Below are positions 11,721 through 22,477 of a stretch of 64,000 nt of DNA, one piece after another. The first letter of the stretch is position 1; every line of letters starts with the position of its first letter. Origin of the DNA: Trichobilharzia szidati. Lineage: Eukaryota; Platyhelminthes; Trematoda; Strigeidida; Schistosomatidae. The notes under the pieces are model-generated. The model made no database searches. It saw nothing but the letters and a program-made list of their open reading frames with translations, and had not been told where the DNA came from. A program made the position numbers and the translations under genes. Location of the stretch: positions 29,770,804 to 29,834,803 of the forward strand of contig OX235277.1 of assembly GCA_944472155.2 (NCBI GenBank), written 5' to 3'.

Positions 11721-12402
11721 CATATTGTCTAGTGAATGACTTGAAGGCATTTCTTAATTCCTAAATTCTAACTAGACAACCAACAGTTGTGTGTAGCTAA
11801 GAACATGTGTGGGAAATACCATAGTGTAGTGTTAATTCTTGTTCTGTCTTATCAATTCTAGATTCTAGTATTTTCCTAATCGAGTTCTACTTCAGCTAAC
11901 GCTGATATTTTCCTATTGGTGATGCTGAATAAGTAGGTTTCGATATTTCACCATTACCACTTATAACTCTCATGAGTAGAAATACCTCGAACACCTGTAA
12001 TCATCCTAGAATAGCTAACTGGATGTGAGAAGCTCTATTCTAGAACACTTGATAGACTTCGGTCACTCCATCAACCGCAACCCCGATTTTAAGATCATTT
12101 ATCGAATTCATGCTTACTTGGTGTGGTTTCTTCACTCCAAACACTGAAAGACAGTGGGGGCCTTGCGTTGTTGTGATTTCAAGCTAGACTGTTTGCGTTG
12201 TATACCTTGGCTGTAGAGGGATAAACATTTATTTATCTTTCATTTAGCTTATTAGATCTATGTACCTTTCCTATATTATTATGACTGTTATTATTTTTGT
12301 TCTCACTTTGAACAGTTTTCAGTATTGTATCAATTGTCCCATTTATTATTTTAAATCAGTATATACGTGCAATGTTAAAATCTACCTTATCAAACTTCTC
12401 AT
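11721..12402. other. No recognised gene
   Basis: AT-rich sequence with no motif that I can name. It ends in the (att)n tract at about 12401-12415, which is the 3' tail of the following minus-strand RTE copy. Confidence 0.5.
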
Positions 12403-13780
12403 TATTATTATTATTGTATCCTTTAATTCCTAGAGGAACATAGGGCTTCAGCCGTGCGTCTCTGCTAGAGTCTTCACCTGGCTCCATGTCTGCCCACACG
12501 TTTTCATCTCCTCTTCACATGACCTCCTCCATGTCACCCTCGCACTGACGACCAACTCCCCGCTTCCCTTTCGGGTTCCACTCGAGCAATGGCTTGTCTA
12601 GTGATGTCACTTGATGGTTTCCTCAAAGTGTAGCCAATCCATCTCCATTTCTTCCTGCTTATTTGTTGCACGATCGGTTCCTGGTTGGCTTGCTCCCAAA
12701 GATCCCTGTTGCTGATCTTTTCTGGCCATCTGATCTTGAGTATTGAGCGAAGACAACTGTTAATGAAGGTCTGTAGTTTGTTTGAGATGCTCTTTATGAC
12801 GTGCCAAGTCTCTGATCCGTATAGTAAGTAGCACTGACTTCACATTGGAGTTGAAAATCCGGATCTTATTTTTGATGCTGAGTGTTGACCTCCACACAGA
12901 CTTAAGAGTAGTGAAAGCTTGTCTTGCTTTTTCGATTCTTGCTTTGATATCCTCGTCAGTTCCATCTGCCTGTAGTTGAAACGTTGCTTCGCAGGTAGGT
13001 GGTAGAGGAGGTTGTTTCTTTCAGGTTCCTCCCATTTATGCTGATCGTTGTCCGTTGTTGTTGTTGCTGTTGGTGGTGTTGCCCAGGAATCTTCATCAAC
13101 TACCTCTGTTTTCTCTATGTTCACCTGAAGTCCCTCCTATTTTTGATGCTTCTTCTGCCAACTTGTTGCTTTTCACTTGCATATCTTCCAGTTTGTGAGA
13201 AATCAGACATATATCATCGGTGAAGTCCAGGTCCTCCATGTTTTTTGTGTGAGTCCATTTTATGCTTGTTTCCTCATTGCCCGCCACTGTCTGTCGCATT
13301 CTCCAATCTACTGCATTCAGGAAAATCACTGGCGATAGTAGGCAGCCAGCCTGTCTTACTCCTGTCCTCACTTCGAAGGATTCCGTAAGTTTCCCGTTGT
13401 GGATTACTTGGCATGCAGCATTGTCGTACAGCTGTTGGATGAGATGTATAACTGTCGGTGGCACACCGTAGTAGCGAAGTAGTTGCCAAAGCACCTTCCG
13501 ATCGGCGCCGCGCTGTCGAAGGTCCTTTCAAAGTCGATGAAGTTGAGATAGGCAGGTGACTGCCACTCCAGGCTTTGTTCAATGATGATCCGTAATGTGG
13601 TGATCTGATCAATGCATGACTTGTTTCTCCTGAATCCAGCCTGTTCCGGTCGAAGTTTTTCATCCAAGGCATGTTTGATTATCTCCAGGATGATGCGGCT
13701 TAGTATTTTGCTTGGGATGGACAGGAGCATAATTCCGCGCCAGTTCTTGCATTGACTTAAGTCTCCTTTCTTTGGTTCAA
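12403..13780 (-). pseudogene. RTE-like reverse transcriptase, 5'-truncated and frameshifted
   Basis: On the minus strand the RT begins near 13760 with LLSIPSKILSRIILEIIKHA, then EKLRPEQAGFRRNKSCIDQI and motif A LNFIDFERTFDS (about 13515). A frameshift follows, then LLRYYGVPPTVIHLIQQLYD, TGVRQAGCLLSPVIF (motif B region, about 13350) and LDFTDDICLISHKLEDMQ (motif C, F-T-D-D instead of the usual F-A-D-D). Past 13120 the C-terminal region is degraded. The copy ends in an (att)n tail near 12405. No endonuclease domain is present. Confidence 0.85.
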
Positions 13781-14259
13781 ACTTCTCACCATGTTACGTA
13801 ATGTTTCGTTTGCCTGCTAATCCTATTACTTTAACATTCCTTTGCAAGCTCTTTGCATTCCATGAACTGTTTTAAATATGACACATGATTCAAAGTATCT
13901 TAATTATGGAAAACGGATAAAAGCTCCAAAGACTTCTTCCAAAAACGTGAATAGACTCTACAATTTTACTGTCTGCACTCGGTTAGTCATGCTGAAAAAC
14001 TTTAATCACGAGTCCAGCTGTCAAAAGTATCAGGAGGACTGCAGATACATCCTGGGGAAAACTCTGGGCACATATTGGGTTATGGGATGTATATGCCAGA
14101 CTTTTACTAACTTTCTAAAATGTATACAATTTTTTCCCAATCTTTCTGCTGAGACAGCAACTTCTTCATAAGGACGATAGACAGAACCTACAAAGTAACA
14201 ATTCATATAAAATAAAACTTTAGTCGAGCAGTCTAATGTATTGCGGCCCCAAAGGAGAC
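13781..14259. other. Unassigned; junction sequence beside the right arm
   Basis: No gene recognised. On the minus strand, 14100-14259 extends the PLE open frame of the arm beyond the point where the two arms diverge. It contains atgaagaagttgctgtctca and gcagaaagattggg, not found beyond 7650 on the left. The resulting C-terminal extension of the 245-codon frame is therefore a fusion with unrelated sequence. Confidence 0.55.
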
Positions 14260-16125
14260 CAACCGAGCTAGGTCTATTGTAAATGTAGCGGTTGAACCAA
14301 TTTCTTTGAACACACAGCTCCGGTTTTCCGAAGCATATGACTCTGAATGATGATTCAGTTGAGACGCTGTGGTAAGTGTTGACAAGGTGTTCTATTATGG
14401 CGCTCTTGACTGAACCAGTGCCTCCTCTTCGCAGACATGCTGGGTAATGTTCTCTAAGACGTTTCGATAGGACCCGCATAGAACCACCTATGTATCTAGC
14501 TCCGCAGCAGCAGATGAGCTGATATATGCACATTGAAGTATTCTTATGTGGAAGCCTGTCCTTCACATTGCTTCGAAGCAATGGACGGCTAGAGAATATC
14601 ACTCTTATAGTTGCTGCAGGAAAAGTCTCCTTCAGAGAACTGGAAATTATCCTTTTAAAGATATCTGCTGCTAGGTCACCCCTGAATTCCAGATTCAAAT
14701 AAAGTGTCTTCTCTGGCACTGAAGTGCATTCTTCCCTTTTTGGCTTTGGTTTCATATTCTTCCCCATGAAACGTTCTGGGTATCCATTTTGAGCCAGGAT
14801 GTTTTCAAGAAATAGAAGCTCTTCTTCTTAGCAGTGATCGCTGCAAATTCTTCTGGTACGGTGGGCCAGCGAGTTGATGAGAGCTCGCTTACAACTGATA
14901 GGTATCCAGCTGTAGAATTTTGTCAGTTATCCAATCCATGTAGGTTTTCTGTGGATGGATCTTTTCAGAGTTCCGTCATCTCTTCTCGTCATTTCAATCT
15001 CCAGGAATGGAATCTTTGATTCAATTTCAACTTCCATTGTGAATTTATTTGAAGGATAGCAATAATTAAACTCCTGCAATATTCAATTTAAATCAGAATC
15101 ATCCTGACAAACTACAAAAGTATCATAGACATACCTTTTGTACAGCAGCAACTTATCCATTGTTGATCTTAAGATCCCATTCTCCAGGCTGGTCATAAAG
15201 CAGTTCGCCAAAAGTCAGCCGAGGAGAGAGTCCATGACAATCCCATCTTTCTGTCTGTATATAATGTCATCGTTAAGTGTGCACCTTAGTAACAACTCTT
15301 TCAGATAAGAAGTTGGTATTCCGATGCTCAGATTCTTGTAGTCCATAAATTTGCAAAGGAAACAAATTGTTTCTGTGAGTGGCACATTCGTAAGAAGAGA
15401 TTCTACGTCCAGAGACAACATTCGTTTGCCATTTACATTCAACTCTTTTATGCGTTCAATAAATTCAAAAGTATCTCAGAGAGAGTACTTACATAGTTGT
15501 TGTCTGACAGGCTCTAGCATTTCTGATAGCCATTTGGTATTTAGTGATCCTCCCATCTCTAAAATTGGTCGAAGTGGCAGATTCGCTTTATGTACCCTTG
15601 GTAGACTGTAGAGTTGGGGGATAATTGATCCTGTTGGTCTCAGGCGTTCAAATAGGTCTTCATTTATGAGGCCGTCGTTGTTCATTCTCCTGAGGACCTC
15701 TGTTATTTGCTGTTCCGTCATTTACATCTTATTCTTCTCATTGTATGGTTTTGAAAATGTGCTATCATCTGAGATTTGAGCTATCAGTTTATTGATATAC
15801 ACATCTCTATCCATAAGTACCATTGCCGAAACTTTACCTGGACGTGTAATGATTAGATCTTTGTTGTTTCTCAAGTCTTTGAGCAGTTGTTTGTGTTCTT
15901 TCATTGAGAGGTGTCGGACCTTAGTTTTTGAGTTAGGTCACAGATTGCTGCAGTCGAAGATTGCATACTTGAAATGTAAGAATTCTGCATCAGAGACAGG
16001 AGTAACGCCGCTTTAGATTTAGATTTAACATCAATGGGGCATAAGACGGTTACTGAACAAATTATAGTAACAAAAATAACACTATACAGTCGAGAAAAGT
16101 CTGTATTCATCCAGAATATCCTCAA
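14260..16125 (-). pseudogene. PLE RT + GIY-YIG, duplicate in the right arm
   Basis: Inverted duplicate of the pseudogene at 5785-7650 with the same motifs and the same six stop codons. For example, the frames 15722-15904, 15476-15721 and 15215-15442 mirror those of the left arm. The coding sequence is cut at 14260, so it lacks the native C-terminus and 3' tail. Confidence 0.9.
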
Positions 16126-16139
16126 ATGAGTTTATATAT

Positions 16140-16592
16140 CACGCCGTATAAACAAGAGACTGTTGGTCTCCCTTGCTACAACTCGCACAGCAGCTAAATT
16201 TGTTCCTATTTACAGCACTCATCCTGCACTTTTCCATTTGAAAGTGGACATGCACCTATCTGAAGGCACCCCACTCAGTTGTCTTTACAAATCCACATGT
16301 TCACGCCAGATAAAGTACATTGGAAGAATAGAAAAGTGAGCATCCATTTGGTTTTCCGAATACATTCCAAAAAGCCTGAGACTAAAAGATCCCTAGTGTC
16401 TTACTAGAGTTATTGGCCGAAAGAGAATCGAATAAGGACACAAAGTGGATATCCAAGCTGCTTTTAACACTATTAACAAACTAAGAAACCCAACTTCACT
16501 TCAGTTTGCCGAATGTAAAGCCAATGAGCGACTTAAATAAAATTTGTGTATCCAGAAAGAAACAGTGATTACTCTTAGGTAACCCTAGCAAC
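16140..16592 (+). pseudogene. PLE GIY-YIG fragment, duplicate in the right arm
   Basis: Inverted duplicate of 5318-5770. Read on the plus strand it gives CLYKSTC and IKYIGR with several stops. Same family and same lesions as in the left arm. Confidence 0.7.
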
Positions 16593-17751
16593 AATTCTTT
16601 CACCTTCACTGTAGATAAGATCTTATTTTGATAAATCACACAATGTTGTACAGTAATATTAACTGATGACGTTTCGAGCACAAATTATTGCCACTCATAA
16701 TTATATCAAGTCACTCACGCAACTATTTTACTTCATTTTATATATGTGAGTGAAATTGATTAGACAACTGAATAATGGAGTTATACTCTACCAGTCCCCA
16801 AGTTTTATACTTATATGAAGAATTCTTTTACCTATTACATAATAGTGTTTCTTCAGTTTGTACCATTCCCTTTATTATTGTTACTATGGTTGCGTCTGAC
16901 TCACTGATCTAAACTCACATAACTGATTTCGAATCATTTCCAAATGCTGCACTAGAGCAAACGTCTTCACAGTATATAAACAAGATCATGAAATGCAGAG
17001 TAAAAGGCTAACGAGTGTTACTGGAACTTACCTGATTGACTGACTGACTGGATTCAACACAGGACTTCACACCGATGTGCACCAGTTCGAGTCGCCACAC
17101 TTCACTCATCCAAAGAATCAACTGGAACTTACCAATCGTGAACCAATAACTTTTATTGCTTCTTGATAAATAATTTGAAAATATACTTGCATAACATTTT
17201 AACAATTATATATATATATATGTAAAGGTTGTAAAAGACGAAAGCATAGACTTCTAGTGATCAATATATTCAGAATAAGTGGGTCAAATTGTAAACACTC
17301 TTCAAAGTTTAATTATTTGTTTGTTCGGCTATTATTAGAAATGAGTTGGAAAACAAAATGAGTAAAAACAACATCGTTTTGTTTTTCATTCATTGGGAAA
17401 TACGAATTCCTAATAACACTGGAGATCATATGATCGGATTTCTCTAAACAGTTAAATCAGAACTCGATTGGGAATCAATAATTCTAGGCTTGATCGAATC
17501 AATGTTTTGATGCAATTAACAGAAGTTTAGTAGAGGTCAGGGAGAGTTGTAATATATATATATGCATAATCGATACGATTTTGAAGTCATGTAAGTGTGA
17601 TGAGAAGATGGAGGATTTGTATGACTCGCTGGGATAATAATATGGACAGTCTCGGCAAAACATATGTTGGGCCGGTAAGAAGACTCTAGAAGACGTCGAT
17701 TTCGCAGATAATTAATGTGTAATGCCACAAAACCTCGGAACTCTTTAGGCG

Positions 17752-18490
17752 AAAACGAACAAGTTGGGAGAAGAAGAAGAAGAAGAAGGAGTAGGAGGAG
17801 CAGCAGCGAAGACAGAACTTGAATTGAACATAAAGAAGACAGGGGTGATGAAGATGTCCGATGACCGACAACAACAGCAAGCACCAGTTAGCCTCGATGG
17901 GAGAAATCTCAAGGAAGACACTTCTTCCACTTGTCTAGACAGCAACGTTTCAACGACACGGCACAAGTGAGTGTGTCAAAGCCTGTCTAGTTCGGAAAAG
18001 CAAGATAGACCATCGTTAATCAGAAATCAGTGTTGAAATCTGTTGCACTGAGTAAAGGCAATGGGATTTCATTTCTCATTATTAACATCATGTCGGTGAG
18101 ATTATGCAGTTCAGAGATTTGACTTGCCTTTTAGGAAAAGAATTTCCAACAGGCTACTGCAGATTGTCATCAACAGCGGCGTTCTCCGGCTCCATACTGA
18201 AGATCAGATGGCAGGCTAGTCATGATAAGCAACACGGAACTCTGACAGGCTGCGAACCAACCAAGGACCTATCGCTCAACATATGTACTGAGAGACATGG
18301 AGATGAATTGGAAGCACTCTGAGTGAAATCACGCGCCAGATACTACCTCGAGTAAAAGCTGAATAGGAAACGACGTGTTCGATATATTTGGGAGCATGAG
18401 ATAAAGGAAATGTTGTAAGGAGGACTGTAGATAATATGGTGAGACGGTGATGTCCTGTTGAAGTCTTATGTTCCACTAGGAAGCCAAGGG
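17752..18490 (+). mobile_element. RTE-like 3' fragment crossing the outer edge of the right arm
   Basis: Starts inside the duplicated arm and continues past 17992 through cggaaaagcaagatagacc, ctgttgcactgagtaaaggc, ggctactgcagattgtca and gctgaataggaaacgacg to gttccactaggaagccaagg, gaataatgatagc. This is the same block order as the RTE copy at 40900-41480. Thus the element is longer on the right than in the left arm, where it stops at 3910. Confidence 0.75.
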
Positions 18491-18689
18491 AATAATGATA
18501 GCAGCAACATCAGTTCGAATGGCAACGTAACAGCAATTTTTTAGCATGGGGACTACATTGCAGACTTCGATGACAGAACTTAGTCATTACCAAAGAATCA
18601 CCATCACGTAAATTCTAAGAAGTAAAGGCGTTGCCTAAAAATAGTTATAGGTTTTATGTTCTGAAAAATTGAAATGTGTTTCAGAATTA
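18491..18689. other. No recognised feature
   Basis: Short AT-rich spacer between the RTE tail and the SINE. I see no motif. Confidence 0.4.
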
Positions 18690-18864
18690 GCAATTATTTA
18701 CTTATTTTTATTTATTTTGATTACAGCTTGATTCCACACCGTATTTTAAGTACAAGTATGGAATTTCAGCATGGATATCGGTAGCCCAAATTTTGCAGGC
18801 CGACCATAGATATCGGGTGTGCGTCGGCAGCGGATCAAACCCCGGACCATGTGCATGGTCGGCG
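18690..18864 (-). mobile_element. tRNA-derived SINE, head truncated
   Basis: Minus-strand copy of the SINE at 35895-36107 and 44605-44806: box B ggtttgatccgctgcc, then acacccgatatctatggtcg, gggctaccgatatccatgct and a t/a-rich tail. The head is cut at ggtcggcg (18864), where a fold-back arm of opposite orientation follows. Confidence 0.75.
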
Positions 18865-18889
18865 CATTCCGTTGAAAACCAAGAATCCC

Positions 18890-19050
18890 AGCACAGCTGT
18901 TTCGTCCTGGGTTCGATCCCCACTGGGATCATGGATGTGTACTGCCGGAGAGTTCAAAATTAGGACAAAACGGCTGTTCAGTACTACCTAGCTTTTAGTA
19001 ATTCTCTAACTTATATTAATCCATGATGAAACTCCTATGCTTTCAACACT
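18890..19050 (+). repeat. Single arm of the fold-back, hammerhead-like repeat
   Basis: Plus-strand arm with box B gggttcgatccccactggg, then gtactgccggagag, a short loop, ggac and aaaacggctgttcagtac. The terminal gtactg and cagtac can pair. The stretch ends with the family tail at attctctaacttatattaat. Relative to a hammerhead core it has C-C-G-G-A-G-A and aAAA, so it is probably inactive. Confidence 0.7.
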
Positions 19051-19289
19051 TCTGAATTCAACTGTGATAATGGGGAAGGATGTTGCGAAAAATGCAGTGA
19101 CTAGCCCACGTACATGGAAAATGACGTCAGGTGTAGTGAGTTCATAGTCAATGCAACCTTAGACTATATACAAAAGACTCTTTTGGGTTTTATCAACCAG
19201 CGCTAACTCTGTTTCACAAGCATTACACCTGACTGTTTATCAGAAGTACAGTGCTCAGTTGTTTTTAAAGATCGAAGCAAATTCGCAAC
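19051..19289. other. No recognised gene
   Basis: AT-rich sequence without named motif. It resembles part of the 480-560 region (ccacgtacatggaaaatgac versus the reverse-complement-like block tccatgtacttgggctag), suggesting an old dispersed repeat. Confidence 0.35.
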
Positions 19290-20110
19290 TTATACACAGC
19301 ATTTTTATTACGATACACAACAATTTACCAATCAAGTGGCGATATGTTTGTTAACAATAATTAGTCAGTATGAACATGTCAGTGAGGTGATAATTAAGTA
19401 AGAAAATTAATACACACAATTAAAAGGTACAAATGGTTACAACAAGTGGATTGCACAATGTATAATTTTGGCAAAATAAAGGGTAATTTAGGAATAAGCG
19501 AGTGTTCAAGTTGATTATGTAACAGATCATTAGAGAAAAATAAGACTATTTGAACAATGATAACATATATTTAAAGATGAAGAAGTCAGAAAAATAATAA
19601 GCTAATCTGAACAATTATAATTTTTAAAGGTTTAGGAGGGGGGGGGGAAGTAGTTCTGTTTCTACATTCATGTAATGATGGCCAAGGTAGGGAACACGCA
19701 GGTTTGGGTTCTCCAGGTGGATTTCTATGGCTTCAGCTATATATGGAAGACGAACTCGTAAAGCAAAATTAAGATTACTAGGAATGTGATAAATAATTTT
19801 AATTGCTTTATTAACATCAACTTTATGCTCACTACCTACAACGTGTGCTGAAACAGAGCTACGAACAGATCTTATTTGTCCCTTGCTTAACCATGCTGGT
19901 TGATATTCGGAGATACGATGATGAACTTGCCTAACTGTACGCTCAATGCAGCTGCAGTCAAACTGGAAGATGCATATAGAGGAGGCAAATTTAAGTAGTT
20001 TATCCTTATTTATCGAACGTGAAATAGCGGTGGTAGTGAAGAGACAACATACCTCTGCTGCACTGAAAGCTATTTTAACTGCATTCTTTATTAAAGAACA
20101 TTGTTAAATA
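19290..20110 (-). pseudogene. PLE nuclease domain and 3' tail, third family
   Basis: On the minus strand 20110 to about 19650 encodes ICIFQFDCSCIERTVRQVHHR (beginning of the GIY-YIG region), RISEYQPAWLSKGQ, SAHVVGSEHKVDVNKAIKII and PYIAEAIEIHLENP: a largely open PLE C-terminal nuclease, truncated at its N-terminal side. The YIG segment is poorly kept. The non-coding tail down to about 19290 contains a poly-c tract (19637-19645 as g) and ccaatcaagtggcgat-type sequence. That tail recurs at 22478-22659 plus 23888-24010. Homologous coding sequence is at 46615-47130. Confidence 0.75.
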
Positions 20111-20619
20111 TGGTGTGAATACATTGAAGGAAATTAAAAAATGACCAGACAAAGATATTTCACTGAGTTACGAGACTGTGTAAATCTTTTTCTTAACTAC
20201 ATCTTAGAGAGAACCAAAAGTTAATGATAAAGACTGATAATTAATCGATAATTTAACCATTAATATTTTAACTTTAATGTTAAATCAAGATGTGTGTTTA
20301 TTTTTCACATTTTTTTGCATGACGGAGTTTTTTTTTCTGATAACAATTGTGCTTTATATATTTATGTAGTTGTGAGATGTGTCGAAAAGATCAATCACAT
20401 AGTTATAGTATACGCCATATTAACTAGGCATTCAGTATACACGCCAATATAACATTTATATATTGCATGTTTTGTTTTTTCAGATTAAGGCGTAATTCCT
20501 TTAATTCCCTCTGTAATTATTATTCATGAATGCCTACATGAAAATCCGACTTGCATATTATGATCACAGTCAAGTCACGAACTGTTGTTTATTTTGTTCA
20601 AACTAAATTTATTTTTATT
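20111..20619. other. No recognised gene
   Basis: AT-rich sequence, no named motif. The frames at 20551-20805 and 20634-20927 fall on the antisense strand of the RTE fragment that follows and are not genes. Confidence 0.5.
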
Positions 20620-21800
20620 ACAGTTGATTCTGAGTGGAACATAGGGCTTTCGACGTCAGTTCTGTTTCACCCTTTCCTCTGCAGTCCTTTGGACCTGATT
20701 ATAGGACGATTGACTATAAGCTTTCATCTCCTCCTCACACATTCACCTCCAAATCACGCCAAACTCGTCATTTCCTATTCAGGCCCCGCTCGAGCCATGT
20801 CCTGAAACGTAATATCACCCCAGAGTCTCCTCACCATGCATCTGATCTACCTCTGTTCCCTTCGGGATGTTTCTCAAGCGATGGATACTTCATTGATTGG
20901 CTCACTGTTAGAATTCCTTGTTGTTAATCGTCATTAAATTATTCATCTTACTACGCAACTACAATACACTTATTCAACTTCTCTTATGCATTGACTAGCA
21001 TTGACAACTCATCACCACTATCCTCTTATTAATCTTCACCGTTTGATTACAATTTTGTTACTCATCACATTTTTTGAAATATATTGATGACGTAAACAAT
21101 AACCTTAACTAATTTTTATTCTTGTCTAACAAAGCTAATGTACACATACAGACCAAAATATATACATATATGATTGCTATTATACAGCTAAGTGAATGAA
21201 TTCGCCGCCGAAAAGAGACTCTTCGCTGAACTACGTGTTTTGTTTTTCGTTAATCCTTTTTAGCCATCTGATCTTCAGTAAAGAGCAAAGATACCTGTTG
21301 ATGAAAGTCTGCAGTGTTCTGTTGGGAATGCTTTCAGTGACGTGTGATGGAAGTCTCTGAACCATAGTGAAACATTGGCCCACTTGACATCAATGTTGAA
21401 AATCTGAATCTTGTTCTCTTTGCTTAGTGCGGAAGATTTCTATACTGATTTAGGAAATAATGAAGGTCTGTCTTGCTTTACCAATTCTGACTGGTTTTGA
21501 CATCATCATCCATGATATCTGCCTGTAGTTGAAACAATTCTGCCTAGGTGAGTGACACAGATAACTTCTTCCAAATTTCTCTCGTTGTTAGTGTTTGCTG
21601 TTTGTTATTGTTGGTTGTCAGGTATCTTCATCACCTCTGTCTTCTCTACATTCGCTTAAAGTCGTGTTTTCATTACTACTCCTTCTGCCAACATGTTACC
21701 TTTAGTCTGTAGATAGAGTTTGTGTGATACAGATCATTCACAGAGTCCAGATCTCCCAAAGTTCACCGGTAAAGCATATTGTGCGAAAGTCACTTAAAAT
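20620..21800 (-). mobile_element. RTE-like 3' fragment split by a PLE insertion
   Basis: RTE blocks read on the minus strand: tctgagtggaacatagggct, gcagtcctttggacctg and ggctcactgttagaattcc (20620-20929). The element resumes at agccatctgatcttcagta (21260) and continues through ggaagatttctatactg and cctgtagttgaaacaattct to about 21800. The two halves join in register once the PLE piece 20930-21248 is removed. Coding frames are broken. Confidence 0.75.
20930..21248 (+). mobile_element. 319 bp PLE 3' end inserted in an RTE copy
   Basis: The sequence ends gattgctattatacagctaa, gaattcgccgccgaaaagag, actcttcgctgaactacg, tgttttg, matching the 3' terminus of PLE copy 1 near 555-640. It is bounded by gttaatc at 20923-20929 and 21249-21255, a probable target-site duplication. 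This is a strongly 5'-truncated insertion with no coding sequence. Confidence 0.8.
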
Positions 21801-22477
21801 CTCAACAATTTTTGTCCATTTAACGACAAGCGACCACTAGTCAAAACATTATTTCACGCTGTAGGAATGATGTGCCTCAGTGACAAGTCGGAGAAAGAGC
21901 TATGGGTTGTGGAAAAATGTCTACGATACAATGGATTTACCAATAGACTTGAAAATAAGTAAAAGAAAAAGGACATTTAAAATTAAAATTACAGAAATAA
22001 CAAACATATGACTCCTGAGGCTAGATTGATTTTTCTATACCAGACAGTATGTTTTTTAGTTCAGTCAGAAGTCTACAAATGCCCTTCTATTGTTACTTCA
22101 CAGTGCCCAAGTTTTATACTTCTATTGTTAGCTGTGCATATCACATGCCAACAGACAGATATAGGAAGATATCTTGAATTCCTTCACGATGATAGGTAAA
22201 CAAGAAGCAAACCTTTGCCTCTTGAACTTTGCAGAAGGCAAACGGTTAAGACATAATTTTTGTATTCAAAAAGAAACGATAGAAAGTCTTCCTCTACCTT
22301 GATAACTTGGTTCTACATCTTTAATTGATTATAAGTTTTATGGGTTATAAATGTTACTTTCTCTCCACTCTTACATAATGATATCATTTTAAAAATATAG
22401 AAAAAACCCCTATTTAGACATTTAGAAAACAGAAAGACTGAGCGAAGATCCTCATCTCTGGCTCTACTGTAATATAC
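21801..22477. other. No recognised gene
   Basis: AT-rich sequence. The 63-codon frames at 22008-22199 (plus) and 22313-22504 (minus) have no recognisable motifs. Confidence 0.5.

Larger units (their letters stand above)
14260..17992 (-). repeat. Right arm of the ~3.74 kb inverted duplication
   Basis: Inverted partner of 3910-7650. Similarity stops at 14260 inside the PLE coding region and at 17992 inside an RTE fragment. Outside the arm the RTE fragment continues here (to about 18490), whereas the PLE is cut off at 14260. The spacer between the arms is 7651-14259. Confidence 0.95.

Noticed and set aside
14030..14767. 245-codon frame as an intact gene
   Set aside because: It is the C-terminal nuclease part of a dead PLE fused at 14260 to unrelated sequence. 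The rest of the protein has six stops.
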